Both the position numbers and the translations under genes were made by a program. From assembly GCA_903860855.1 (NCBI GenBank), contig CAIOSF010000283.1, positions 1-6,100 of the forward strand: a stretch of 6,100 nt of DNA, written 5' to 3'. Origin of the DNA: an uncultured Alphaproteobacteria bacterium. GTDB lineage: Bacteria; Pseudomonadota; Alphaproteobacteria; Rickettsiales; Midichloriaceae. Shown piece by piece: positions 1-5,585 of this stretch (positions are counted from its first letter, which is position 1; each line of letters starts with the position of its first letter). The notes below the pieces were generated by a model. That model was not told the origin of the DNA, searched no databases, and saw only the letters and a list, made by a program, of their open reading frames with translations.

Positions 1-27
1 ATGATATCTTTTTGCTTTTTTAGGCAT
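1..27 (-). CDS. possible 5' end of a leftward gene, cut by the window edge
   Basis: Reading leftward from an ATG at 27-25 gives MPKKAKRYH, nine codons in frame to the edge. A purine-rich TCAAGAG (complement of 34-40) lies six bases before the ATG, which is good ribosome-binding-site spacing. The very basic start would suit a ribosomal or nucleic-acid-binding protein, and some ribosomal protein L1 sequences begin similarly. Nine residues cannot identify a family, so no function is assigned. Only the start codon, the Shine-Dalgarno-like site and the open frame support it. Confidence 0.3.
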
Positions 28-190
28 TAAATACTCTTGACTGAGGATAAAAAAAACATACCATATATCTATAAATGTGAAAAAAGAGTTAACATGGGTA
101 ATAACCGTATGATGTAGTTATCGCTTGGTTATTGTTATATTGGCTTTTTTATAAAGTGGGATGAATGGAGATTATCGATAAAAAAAAGAT

Positions 191-370
191 AGGTTGAGCC
201 AGGATCACTCTAGCAGATGGTCCTTCAGTGAAGAGGTGGAGAAGCGGGGGGAGGGAAACAAAAGAACGCGGGACCGGGACACACGGTACCTATTGGCTGA
301 TGTAGCGTCAAGCGAGGGCAGCACGAGATAGCTAGGACTTGGTAATTGAAGCGGAGGCAAGAGAAGCGAA
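191..370. other. GC-rich islet, candidate structured RNA or decayed RNA gene
   Basis: Hand count gives about 99 G or C in 180 bases (55%), against 51 in 180 (28%) in positions 1-180. The plus strand is strongly purine-biased, with a G-run at 246-250 continuing into GAGGG. No frame gives a plausible protein. In AT-rich bacterial genomes such islets are often stable RNAs, but I do not recognise tRNA, tmRNA, RNase P RNA, SRP RNA or 6S RNA here. Short direct repeats occur: CGGGAC twice in tandem near 269-280, and GAGAAGCG at 239-246 and 361-368. The strand of any transcript is unknown. Confidence 0.35.
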
Positions 371-463
371 AATAAAATACAAACAAAGAGCAATAACCAA
401 ACAACAATAATGAGTGATTAACTGATTGACCTATTATCTTAATTACGCAATAGCTAAGAATAT

Positions 464-523
464 ATCAACTGGGGCTGAAGTGTACCAGTTGATGTACTAC
501 AGCACCCTATGGGTCATCCCATA
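464..523. repeat. two adjacent perfect inverted repeats (potential hairpins)
   Basis: The first dyad has 9-base arms, ATCAACTGG (464-472) and CCAGTTGAT (485-493), around a 12-base loop. The second has 6-base arms, TATGGG (508-513) and CCCATA (518-523), around a TCAT loop. AGTTG at 488-492 could alternatively pair with CAACT at 524-528, so the two structures could compete. Neither hairpin has an adjacent T-run, so they are not intrinsic terminators. They suit a structured RNA, or coincidence. Confidence 0.4.
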
Positions 524-637
524 CAACTAGTAGCAACGAAATTTTTCGAGAACTAAGGGAGCAGCCTGATCAAGAAGACCGATGGGGCGAGTATAGATAA
601 AAAATAAAAACAAAGCTCCTAAAACAAGCTGTAATTA

Positions 638-662
638 CATAATATTAGTCACTAATATTATG
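638..662. repeat. 25-bp perfect palindrome overlapping the repressor-gene stop codon
   Basis: Twelve-base arms, CATAATATTAGT (638-649) and ACTAATATTATG (651-662), flank a single central C. The right arm covers the stop codon and the last bases of the minus-strand repressor gene. With almost no loop and no adjacent T-run it is not a standard terminator. It looks more like a dimeric protein binding site or an AT-rich 3'-end hairpin protecting the transcript. Confidence 0.5.
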
Positions 663-966
663 CTGCTGCAGCGTCTTTTTTACCAACTTTGTCAAGAAGA
701 TTTTTGTATCCGAGATACTTCTCATGATGCAAGAAACGAGCAACACGTGTTATTGTAGCTATGCTAACTCCTGTTTTATCATGAATTTCGCGATAAGAGA
801 AACTAGTTTGGTAAAGTAGTTGGGCTACTAACCATCTCTCTTGCATAGACTTAATCTCTGCTGGTGTACAAAGATCGCGAAAGTATGCGTAACACTCTTC
901 AACAGTGCTTAGCGACAGAATTGCTTGATACAACTCTTTTTCTTCTTTAGGTAAATTCAGCGTCAT
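658..966 (-). CDS. TrpR/YerC-family transcriptional repressor
   Basis: This is a 102-residue DNA-binding protein of the TrpR superfamily, YerC/YecD branch. These are small, mostly helical dimers that bind palindromic operators. The helix-turn-helix is at about residues 55-80, with the signature SIATITRVARFL very close to the IATITR recognition helix of E. coli TrpR. Aligned by eye, T34, R44 and R74 match TrpR T44, R54 and R84, which contact the tryptophan corepressor, so ligand binding is plausible. R44 and R74 are common in the YerC branch, some of whose members are thought to control histidine genes, so the ligand is not proven. The ATG at 966-964 follows an AGGAG (complement of 973-977) at six-base spacing. 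It is divergent from the ABC importer, its likely target. The tail ends in KKDAAAA. Confidence 0.88.
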   Translation of the reverse strand: MTLNLPKEEKELYQAILSLSTVEECYAYFRDLCTPAEIKSMQERWLVAQLLYQTSFSYREIHDKTGVSIATITRVARFLHHEKYLGYKNLLDKVGKKDAAAA

Positions 967-1006
967 AAATAACTCCTATCATATGATTGCAATAACAACA
1001 CAATGT

Positions 1007-1034
1007 ATTCTAGTAAATGTTTTTCGAAAGTTAA
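1007..1034 (-). promoter_or_regulatory. probable promoter of the TrpR/YerC-like gene
   Basis: On the minus strand, TTAACT (complement of 1029-1034) and TAGAAT (complement of 1007-1012) form -35 and -10 boxes separated by 16 bases. The -10 box matches the consensus at five of six positions. Transcription would begin near 1000, giving a leader of about 34 bases that contains the AGGAG ribosome binding site. Confidence 0.45.
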
Positions 1035-1121
1035 AGTATTATTTTACATAAAATGAATTTTATTATACATAGATGGTATCCAAAAGGTCAGGTGTTTTCT
1101 TGGACTGGCGTTTTATATCGA

Positions 1122-1143
1122 GATAGTTCGCTAGCGAACTATC
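1122..1143. promoter_or_regulatory. 22-bp perfect palindrome, probable operator of the ABC importer
   Basis: Nine-base arms GATAGTTCG (1122-1130) and CGAACTATC (1135-1143) flank a central CTAG, itself symmetric, so the whole 22 bp is a perfect palindrome with no loop. It lies 52 bp before the importer start codon and ends four bases before a TATAAG -10 box. It would therefore cover the -35 box and spacer, a classic repressor position. The divergent gene encodes a TrpR-like dimer, the obvious candidate binder. The TAGTT/AACTA ends and the CTAG core recall pieces of the E. coli trp operator, but spacing and order differ. Binding is inferred. Confidence 0.6.
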
Positions 1144-1153
1144 GTAGTATAAG
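1126..1153 (+). promoter_or_regulatory. candidate promoter of the ABC importer operon
   Basis: TATAAG at 1148-1153 matches the -10 consensus at five of six positions. The -35 region falls inside the 22-bp palindrome and is weak (GTTCGC at 1126-1131, 16-base spacer). The start would be near 1160, with a leader of about 35 bases. An alternative is TTTACA at 1043-1048 with TATACA at 1064-1069 (15-base spacer). That promoter would put the palindrome inside the transcribed leader. Confidence 0.4.
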
Positions 1154-1194
1154 CAAGTAGGGGATTTTTTTATTTTTTATTCGGTGGAATCAAA

Positions 1195-2175
1195 ATGATT
1201 AATAGAGGGTTATTGATAATTTTAGCTATAGCTGCCAGCCTTGGCCTATGGTTTGCCATTTCTGTCATAAAAAGTGACAAATCAATTGAGGGCAAAAAGT
1301 CTGTTATGATCCTACAGATAGTCGAGCATCCAGCTCTAGATGCAACCCGCATGGGGATAGAGAAATATCTTTATGATTGCTGTAATATAACTACTCTTCA
1401 TGAATCAGCTCAGGGAGATCCCGCCTTGGCATCGCAAATAGCACAAAAATTTGCTCAACAGAAGCCAGCTGCTGTAGTCACAATTGGCACGATAGCTACT
1501 CAATCAGCCATGCAAAAAATAACCAGTATACCGATAGTATTTAGTTCGGTGACCGATCCTCTTGGCTCTGGCATAGTAAAAAATCTGAACGCACCAGAAG
1601 CAAATGTGACAGGAGTGTCGAACTATGTATCAACAAAAACTCAGCTTGAGATTTTCATTAAGTTTTTGCCAAACTTAAAGAATATTGGATTTATCTATAA
1701 TCCAGGAGAATCTAATTCCATTAGGTTGCTTGCTGACACCAAAGAGGCTGCCACTGGTATGGGTCTCAACATAGTTGAAGTTGTTGCAAATTCAAGTAGC
1801 GAAGTATCTACGGCGGCAACTAGTTTAATAGGGAAGGTTGATGCAATCTTTATTAATAATGATAGTACGGCACTCTCGGCTATACAGTCCATCGTTCGCG
1901 TGGCAGAGCATAATAATATCCCCGTACTTTGTAGTGATATAGATACAGTTAACAATGGTGTTATGTTATCGGTTGGACCAAATCAATTTGATATAGGTGT
2001 AGCAACTGGAGAGATCGTAGAGCAAATTATAGAGAAGGGTGTTAAGATCAGTAAAATTCCTGTAACTTACCCGAAAGAGTTGATAACAAGAGTTAATTTA
2101 AAAGCTGCTACCCAAATTAACATAACACTGCCAACAGATCTTTTAAAGAGTGAGTCGGTTGAGGTAGTGGGGTAG
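1195..2175 (+). CDS. trpX: ABC transporter substrate-binding protein, TrpX-like (ABC_sub_bind family)
   Basis: This 326-residue extracytoplasmic binding protein captures a small ligand and delivers it to the permease encoded next. An N-terminal hydrophobic segment (about residues 5-25, after MINR) is a signal peptide or uncleaved anchor. There is no lipobox cysteine, so it is not an obvious lipoprotein. Family hallmarks are IVEHPALDATR (42-52), VVTIGTIATQSA (94-105), IPIVFSSVTDPLGSG (112-126), NVTGVS (137-142) and VGPNQFDIG (260-268), a layout typical of PF04392/COG2984. Related proteins are called TrpX because Firmicute relatives are controlled by tryptophan T-boxes, so the substrate here is inferred. 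The ATG follows a modest GGTGG (1182-1186). Length is normal for the family, and it is first in a three-gene operon. Confidence 0.85.
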   Translation: MINRGLLIILAIAASLGLWFAISVIKSDKSIEGKKSVMILQIVEHPALDATRMGIEKYLYDCCNITTLHESAQGDPALASQIAQKFAQQKPAAVVTIGTIATQSAMQKITSIPIVFSSVTDPLGSGIVKNLNAPEANVTGVSNYVSTKTQLEIFIKFLPNLKNIGFIYNPGESNSIRLLADTKEAATGMGLNIVEVVANSSSEVSTAATSLIGKVDAIFINNDSTALSAIQSIVRVAEHNNIPVLCSDIDTVNNGVMLSVGPNQFDIGVATGEIVEQIIEKGVKISKIPVTYPKELITRVNLKAATQINITLPTDLLKSESVEVVG

Positions 2176-2215
2176 CGGTCTGTTTTTGATCTGCGTGAAG
2201 AGGTTGTAATTCAAT

Positions 2216-3052
2216 ATGGAAGTTGTCATTGGGGCGGTGAAGCTAGGGCTGATATATAGCTTAGTGTCATTAGGGATTTTCTTGACTTTGCGAGTCATAG
2301 ATTTCCCTGACATGAGTGTTAACAGTTCATTTACCTTAGGTGCGGCTCTTTCAGGTGTGGCTTTGGTGAATGGGGTAAATCCAATAGTGGCAACAATAGT
2401 TGCCTGCATCGGTGGGTCTCTTGTTGGTGGAATGACTGCGTGGCTGCATGTGGCGCGAGGAATCCAGAATTTATTATCCGGTATCATAGTCATGATAGGG
2501 TTATATTCCATTAATCTCAGAGTTCTTGATAAACCAAATTTGCCATTACTACATATCTCAACTATACTATCTGGCCAATATTCTATGTGGATTTTGGCTT
2601 TTATAATTATAGCTGTATGCTGTGCCATAACTTATTTTCTTCTTTCCGATATAGGTCTGGCGATTCGAGCTTCTGGTCAAAACTCTAGATTCGGTGAGGC
2701 CTATGGTGTGGGGCGTAATTTTACTATTTATTCTATGCTAGCTTTGAGCAATGGTTTAGTAGCATTAGCTGGATCTCTATTCAGTCAACTTGAAGGCTTT
2801 GTCGATATTGGTATGGGCAATGGTATCCTAATCATTGGTTTAGCAAGCGTGATAATAGGCGAGCGCCTCTTCATATCAGGAGGAGTAGTGACTGCAGTGA
2901 TAGGTGCTGTGGTGGGATCCGTCATATATAGATTAATAATAGCATTATCTCTAATGAGTTCCGATTTGGGTATGCGTACCAGCGATATTTATCTTGCCAC
3001 ATCTTTGATCATTGTCGTTATGATGATAGGCAAAAGGAAGGAGAGGCAATAA
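2216..3052 (+). CDS. trpY: ABC transporter permease, TrpY-like
   Basis: This 278-residue inner-membrane permease belongs to the branched-chain amino acid/ribose type (PF02653, COG4120). About eight hydrophobic segments are visible: roughly 5-25, 38-54, 56-78, 86-104, 124-143, 171-190, 203-240 (probably two) and 258-272. The cytoplasmic coupling loop reads DIGLAIRASGQN (145-156) followed by FGEAYGVG (159-166), the usual ATPase-contact motif of this family. GILIIGLASVIIGERL (203-218) is another strong family hallmark. The protein ends in a basic KRKERQ tail. The start codon is 40 bp after the binding-protein gene, with AAGAGG (2198-2203) at a long 12-base spacing. The stop overlaps the next start by one base, indicating translational coupling. 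One subunit probably forms a homodimeric pore. Confidence 0.85.
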   Translation: MEVVIGAVKLGLIYSLVSLGIFLTLRVIDFPDMSVNSSFTLGAALSGVALVNGVNPIVATIVACIGGSLVGGMTAWLHVARGIQNLLSGIIVMIGLYSINLRVLDKPNLPLLHISTILSGQYSMWILAFIIIAVCCAITYFLLSDIGLAIRASGQNSRFGEAYGVGRNFTIYSMLALSNGLVALAGSLFSQLEGFVDIGMGNGILIIGLASVIIGERLFISGGVVTAVIGAVVGSVIYRLIIALSLMSSDLGMRTSDIYLATSLIIVVMMIGKRKERQ

Positions 3053-3753
3053 TGATAGTGCTGCAAGATATATCTGTGATATATGGTGCTGGAACACCAC
3101 TCGAAAAGATTGTGCTCAATGATGTCAATCTTATCATAGAACAAGATTCATTTGCTGGCATAATAGGTAGTAATGGCGCAGGTAAGTCGACTTTTGCTAA
3201 ATTGATTTCTGGGGAGATACTCCCAACTAAAGGTAGAATATTAGTAGGAGGGACAGATTGTACCGAATATAGCATTACTCAGAGATCCAAGTTTATTGCT
3301 AGAGTGTTCCAGGATCCAAATATTGGTACGGCTTCTAATTTAACCATATTGGAAAACCTAATGTTTGCCAGTAAACGTGGAGTGGTGAGGAGCCTAGCTT
3401 TAGCTACCCATGGAAATCACAAGGAATTTTTTGCCGATAAACTCAAGATCCTTAACATGGGTTTGGAACATAAATTAGAGCAAAAAGTTGGTTTATTATC
3501 TGGTGGACAGAGGCAAGCATTGAGTCTGATTATGGCAACACTGCAGCCAGCTAAGCTTCTTGTGCTTGATGAGCACACGGCAGCCCTTGATCCTAAAGCG
3601 GCAGACTTAATTATGGAGCTTACTCATAAAGTTGTTATCAAGAATGGCCTTACTGCTCTGATGATTACCCATAATATGGAAGAAATATCGTATTGTACTC
3701 ACTTACTTAGAGTTGGTGATGGTAAGATTGAGCAAGAAAGTTTGGACGAATAG
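3052..3753 (+). CDS. trpZ: ABC transporter ATP-binding protein, TrpZ-like
   Basis: This 233-residue cytoplasmic ATPase would power the importer. All nucleotide-binding motifs are intact: Walker A GSNGAGKST (39-47), Q-loop glutamine in VFQDP (87), signature LSGGQRQA (149-156), Walker B LLVLDE with catalytic E174, D-loop ALDP (178-181) and switch histidine H207 in ITHNMEE. VFQDPNIGTASNLTILENL resembles the COG1101 ATPases that partner TrpX/TrpY-type proteins. At 233 residues it is slightly short for that group, as I recall it, but no motif is missing. The ATG overlaps the permease TAA by one base and is preceded by the strongest Shine-Dalgarno stretch in the window, AAGGAAGGAGAGG (3034-3046). 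No convincing intrinsic terminator follows it. Confidence 0.88.
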   Translation: MIVLQDISVIYGAGTPLEKIVLNDVNLIIEQDSFAGIIGSNGAGKSTFAKLISGEILPTKGRILVGGTDCTEYSITQRSKFIARVFQDPNIGTASNLTILENLMFASKRGVVRSLALATHGNHKEFFADKLKILNMGLEHKLEQKVGLLSGGQRQALSLIMATLQPAKLLVLDEHTAALDPKAADLIMELTHKVVIKNGLTALMITHNMEEISYCTHLLRVGDGKIEQESLDE

Positions 3754-3846
3754 GTTGGTATAATGAGAGTATGTGTTATTACTATGGGTTTGTATCAGAA
3801 TATCTTGCACTTCTCATTTTGTTCTAGAGCTCGTTTATTTTTTTCT

Positions 3847-4348
3847 TTATTCTGCAATGTATTCGGTGATCTCATAGCCTGTATACAATCCTGCACTAAA
3901 GTCAGTCATAGTGTTTGCAAGTTCTTTATTATTTGCGCAATAGTGGTTAACAATGTTTATAAAACCTACGCTACTATGATCTTGAAGAGTGATTTGTTGG
4001 TAACTTATTGTTATTTTTTTATCACAAGGCTCTGGTAGTAGTTTTTCTCGATTAAAATATAATGATTTAGAATATTTAGGTGCATATTCATCAGTCTCTG
4101 CTAGCCCTAGTTGAGTACAAAAAGCGTACCCCGAGATCCCTTATCCGTGGAAGGTTCTATATATATTTATTTGATTCTTTAAATATGGATCTACTTGGAA
4201 TACGTTAAGTAAATTTATGCCGCACTTTGTGCCAGCTTCTACCATACTAGCTATAAAAGCATCTCTGCCATCTTTGCTAGAGAATTCTATTGCTACGACC
4301 CTTGTATGCTGATGTAATAACTACTACTTCGTCATGCTTTCCTAACAT
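3847..4348 (-). pseudogene. decayed protein gene of unknown function (one frameshift, one in-frame stop)
   Basis: Reading leftward from an ATG at 4348-4346, preceded by an excellent AGAAGAGG (complement of 4355-4362) at six-base spacing, gives MLGKHDEVVVITSAYKG. That frame then stops. A shift of frame near 4290-4315 restores a coherent protein: RVVAIEFSSKDGRDAFIAS, then FQVDPYLKNQINIYRTFHG, then an in-frame TAA at 4143-4141. The same frame continues with GISGYAFCTQLGLAETDEYA and runs to a TAA at 3849-3847, ending GYEITEYIAE. The composition is protein-like throughout, unlike the antisense reading. An intact version would be about 166 residues. I do not recognise the family and see no signal peptide or membrane segment. 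The two lesions could be true decay or sequencing errors. The kept ribosome binding site suggests recent loss. Confidence 0.6.
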
Positions 4349-4456
4349 TGAAAACCTCTTCTATATGTAGAAATTGAAATTTATCTAGTTTAGTTTGTGA
4401 CCTCGGCCCAAGGCTAACAGACATTTGCAACATGCTATAAATAAGAAGCTGTATAG

Positions 4457-4486
4457 TAGTTAATCAAAGAATAGATCGATTAACTA
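4457..4486. repeat. inverted repeat with 9-base arms
   Basis: TAGTTAATC (4457-4465) and GATTAACTA (4478-4486) are perfect reverse complements around a 12-base loop. No T-run follows on either side, so it is not an evident terminator. It lies between the leftward pseudogene and a possible rightward gene remnant. Confidence 0.4.
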
Positions 4487-4489
4487 TAG

Positions 4490-4609
4490 TGCTATATAGA
4501 TATAGATCCAAATGTTGGCACTGCTAAACGCGTAATAAAATTTATCGCTTTTGAAGCTTACATTACTTTACTTGAGAAAGAGTATGGATATCATGATCCT
4601 TTGAACTGA
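4490..4609 (+). pseudogene. possible C-terminal remnant of an unknown gene
   Basis: A 39-codon open stretch ends at a TGA (4607-4609) and reads DIDPNVGTAKRVIKFIAFEA then YITLLEKEYGYHDPLN. It looks like the amphipathic end of a real protein rather than random AT-rich translation. The frame is closed upstream by a TAG at 4487-4489 and there is no start codon or ribosome binding site. No other frame upstream continues it convincingly. I do not recognise the family. It may be a decayed gene tail or chance. Confidence 0.3.
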
Positions 4610-4651
4610 AGATCGTTGAGTTCCGTTAGTTTTGCGGACTTTAACTCTGTA

Positions 4652-4657
4652 TATAAT
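4652..4657 (+). promoter_or_regulatory. -10 box upstream of queF
   Basis: A perfect TATAAT with a TG three to four bases upstream (TGTATATAAT, 4648-4657). The -35 region is weak (TTTTGC at 4630-4635, 16-base spacer). Transcription would begin near 4664, at or just after the ATG at 4663. That argues the queF start is the next in-frame ATG at 4696, unless the message is leaderless. Confidence 0.45.
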
Positions 4658-4695
4658 TTTATATGTTAAAAATAAACAGAGATATTGAGTCATAT

Positions 4696-5511
4696 ATGGA
4701 AAATAAATCGCCATTAGGGCAGAATGTTTTATATAAAGATCAGTATGATAGTAGTTTACTATTCGCCATACCAAGATCGATCAAAAGAAAAGAGATAGGT
4801 ATAACTGACGATCTTGTATTTCATGGTTATGATTTATGGAATTGCTATGAAGTTTCTTGGCTTAATGATAATAATAAGCCAGAAGTGAGAATTATGGAGA
4901 TGTCGTATAGCGCCAACTCACTCTTCATAATCGAGTCAAAATCGCTGAAAATCTATCTGAATTCTTTCAATAACTTTCACTTTAACAATGATGCTGATGT
5001 TAGAGATACCATTTCTCGAGATCTTGCTGCAATTCTTAAGATAGAAGTTTTAATAACGCTAAAGTATCTAGATGAGATTAGCAAAATCGTACTACCAGCA
5101 GGATATTGTATCGATAATCTTGATATAAAATCCGACTCCCCAGAGAGGATTATGTCAGAGTTTTTACAATCTGAAGAGGGAAATGAGGTGAAGGAAGCTT
5201 TGTATTCTAACCTGCTTAAGTCAAATTGTTTAATTACAGGGCAGCCAGATTGGGGAACTGTGGAAATAGACTACATAGGTAGGAAAATAAGTCATGAGGG
5301 ATTGTTGAAATATATAATTTCATTCAGAAATCACAATGAGTTTCATGAACAGTGCGTTGAAAGAATGTTTATGGATATATATAGAAGGTGTAATCCTAGC
5401 TTTTTGGCAGTATATGCACGATATACGAGGAGAGGTGGTATAGATATTAATCCTTTCAGGTCCAGCGAAAAACACTATATTGTGAATAATCACAGATTCG
5501 TTAGACAGTGA
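4696..5511 (+). CDS. queF: NADPH-dependent 7-cyano-7-deazaguanine reductase (preQ0 reductase) QueF
   Basis: QueF reduces the nitrile of preQ0 to the amine of preQ1 with two NADPH, in the cytoplasm, during synthesis of the tRNA base queuosine. This is the long two-domain type. Numbering from this start (271 residues), the NADPH/substrate motif ESKS is at 80-83 within ESKSLKIYLNSFNNF. The active-site stretch LLKSNCLITGQPDWG contains catalytic Cys178, which forms the thioimide, and Asp185. FHEQCVER supplies His217 and Glu218, and the protein ends YARYTRRGGIDINP...RFVRQ as in E. coli. All key residues are present. An in-frame ATG at 4663 would give 282 residues, but it has no Shine-Dalgarno and sits at the predicted transcription start. 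The 4696 start has TTGAG six bases upstream and matches Rickettsia QueF length as I recall it. Confidence 0.95.
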   Translation: MENKSPLGQNVLYKDQYDSSLLFAIPRSIKRKEIGITDDLVFHGYDLWNCYEVSWLNDNNKPEVRIMEMSYSANSLFIIESKSLKIYLNSFNNFHFNNDADVRDTISRDLAAILKIEVLITLKYLDEISKIVLPAGYCIDNLDIKSDSPERIMSEFLQSEEGNEVKEALYSNLLKSNCLITGQPDWGTVEIDYIGRKISHEGLLKYIISFRNHNEFHEQCVERMFMDIYRRCNPSFLAVYARYTRRGGIDINPFRSSEKHYIVNNHRFVRQ

Positions 5512-5540
5512 TATCAAGGCAAAAAACGTCTTGCATATCA
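5509..5540 (+). other. hairpin starting at the queF stop codon
   Basis: TGATATCAAG (5509-5518) can pair with CTTG plus ATATCA (5530-5540), giving ten pairs with one bulged C and an A-rich loop. No T-run follows, so it is not a standard intrinsic terminator. A smaller dyad, CGACG (5545-5549) with CGTCG (5560-5564), follows and runs into the GGAG at 5564-5567. The two might modulate expression between queF and the next gene. Confidence 0.3.
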
Positions 5541-5585
5541 TAAGCGACGTCTTCAGAATCGTCGGAGAAACATTGATGTCTACAG

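Larger units (their letters stand above)
28..657. other. 630-bp stretch without a credible protein gene
   Basis: No reading frame here looks like a protein. The 60-62 codon open frames on the minus strand within 205-407 are low-complexity readings of purine-rich DNA. The stretch is a mosaic: very AT-rich at 28-190, GC-rich at about 191-370, AT-rich at 371-460, then a mixed segment at 460-600 with hairpins and rRNA-like motifs. It may hold one or more RNA genes, decayed sequence, or both. Confidence 0.6.

Noticed and set aside
194..211. Minus-strand AGAGTGATCCTGGCTCA resembles the conserved 5' end of 16S rRNA (AGAGTTTGATCCTGGCTCA, two bases missing).
   Set aside because: Sequence beyond it in that direction (below 190) is AT-rich and shows no further 16S similarity. 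The match is too short to call a gene or fragment.
205..407. Two overlapping minus-strand frames of 60-62 codons.
   Set aside because: Their Ser/Pro/Leu-rich sequence is just the complement of purine-rich DNA. They lack protein-like structure and a start-site signal.
1122..1185. Palindrome followed by T-runs (from 1165) read as an intrinsic terminator or attenuator.
   Set aside because: The T-runs begin about 20 bases after the stem and the palindrome has no loop. An operator reading fits better.
1195..1290. Binding protein as a lipoprotein.
   Set aside because: No cysteine occurs near the end of the hydrophobic segment. The first cysteines are at residues 62-63, far from any lipobox.
3763..4038. 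A 91-codon plus-strand open frame after the ABC ATPase gene.
   Set aside because: It is rich in Cys, Phe and Ile without a domain pattern, has no ribosome binding site, and lies antisense to a more coherent pseudogene reading on the minus strand.
4505..4525. DPNVGTA in the orphan tail resembles DPNIGTA in the ABC ATPase (residues 88-94).
   Set aside because: Similarity stops after seven residues and the following sequence does not match, so it is not a duplicated fragment.
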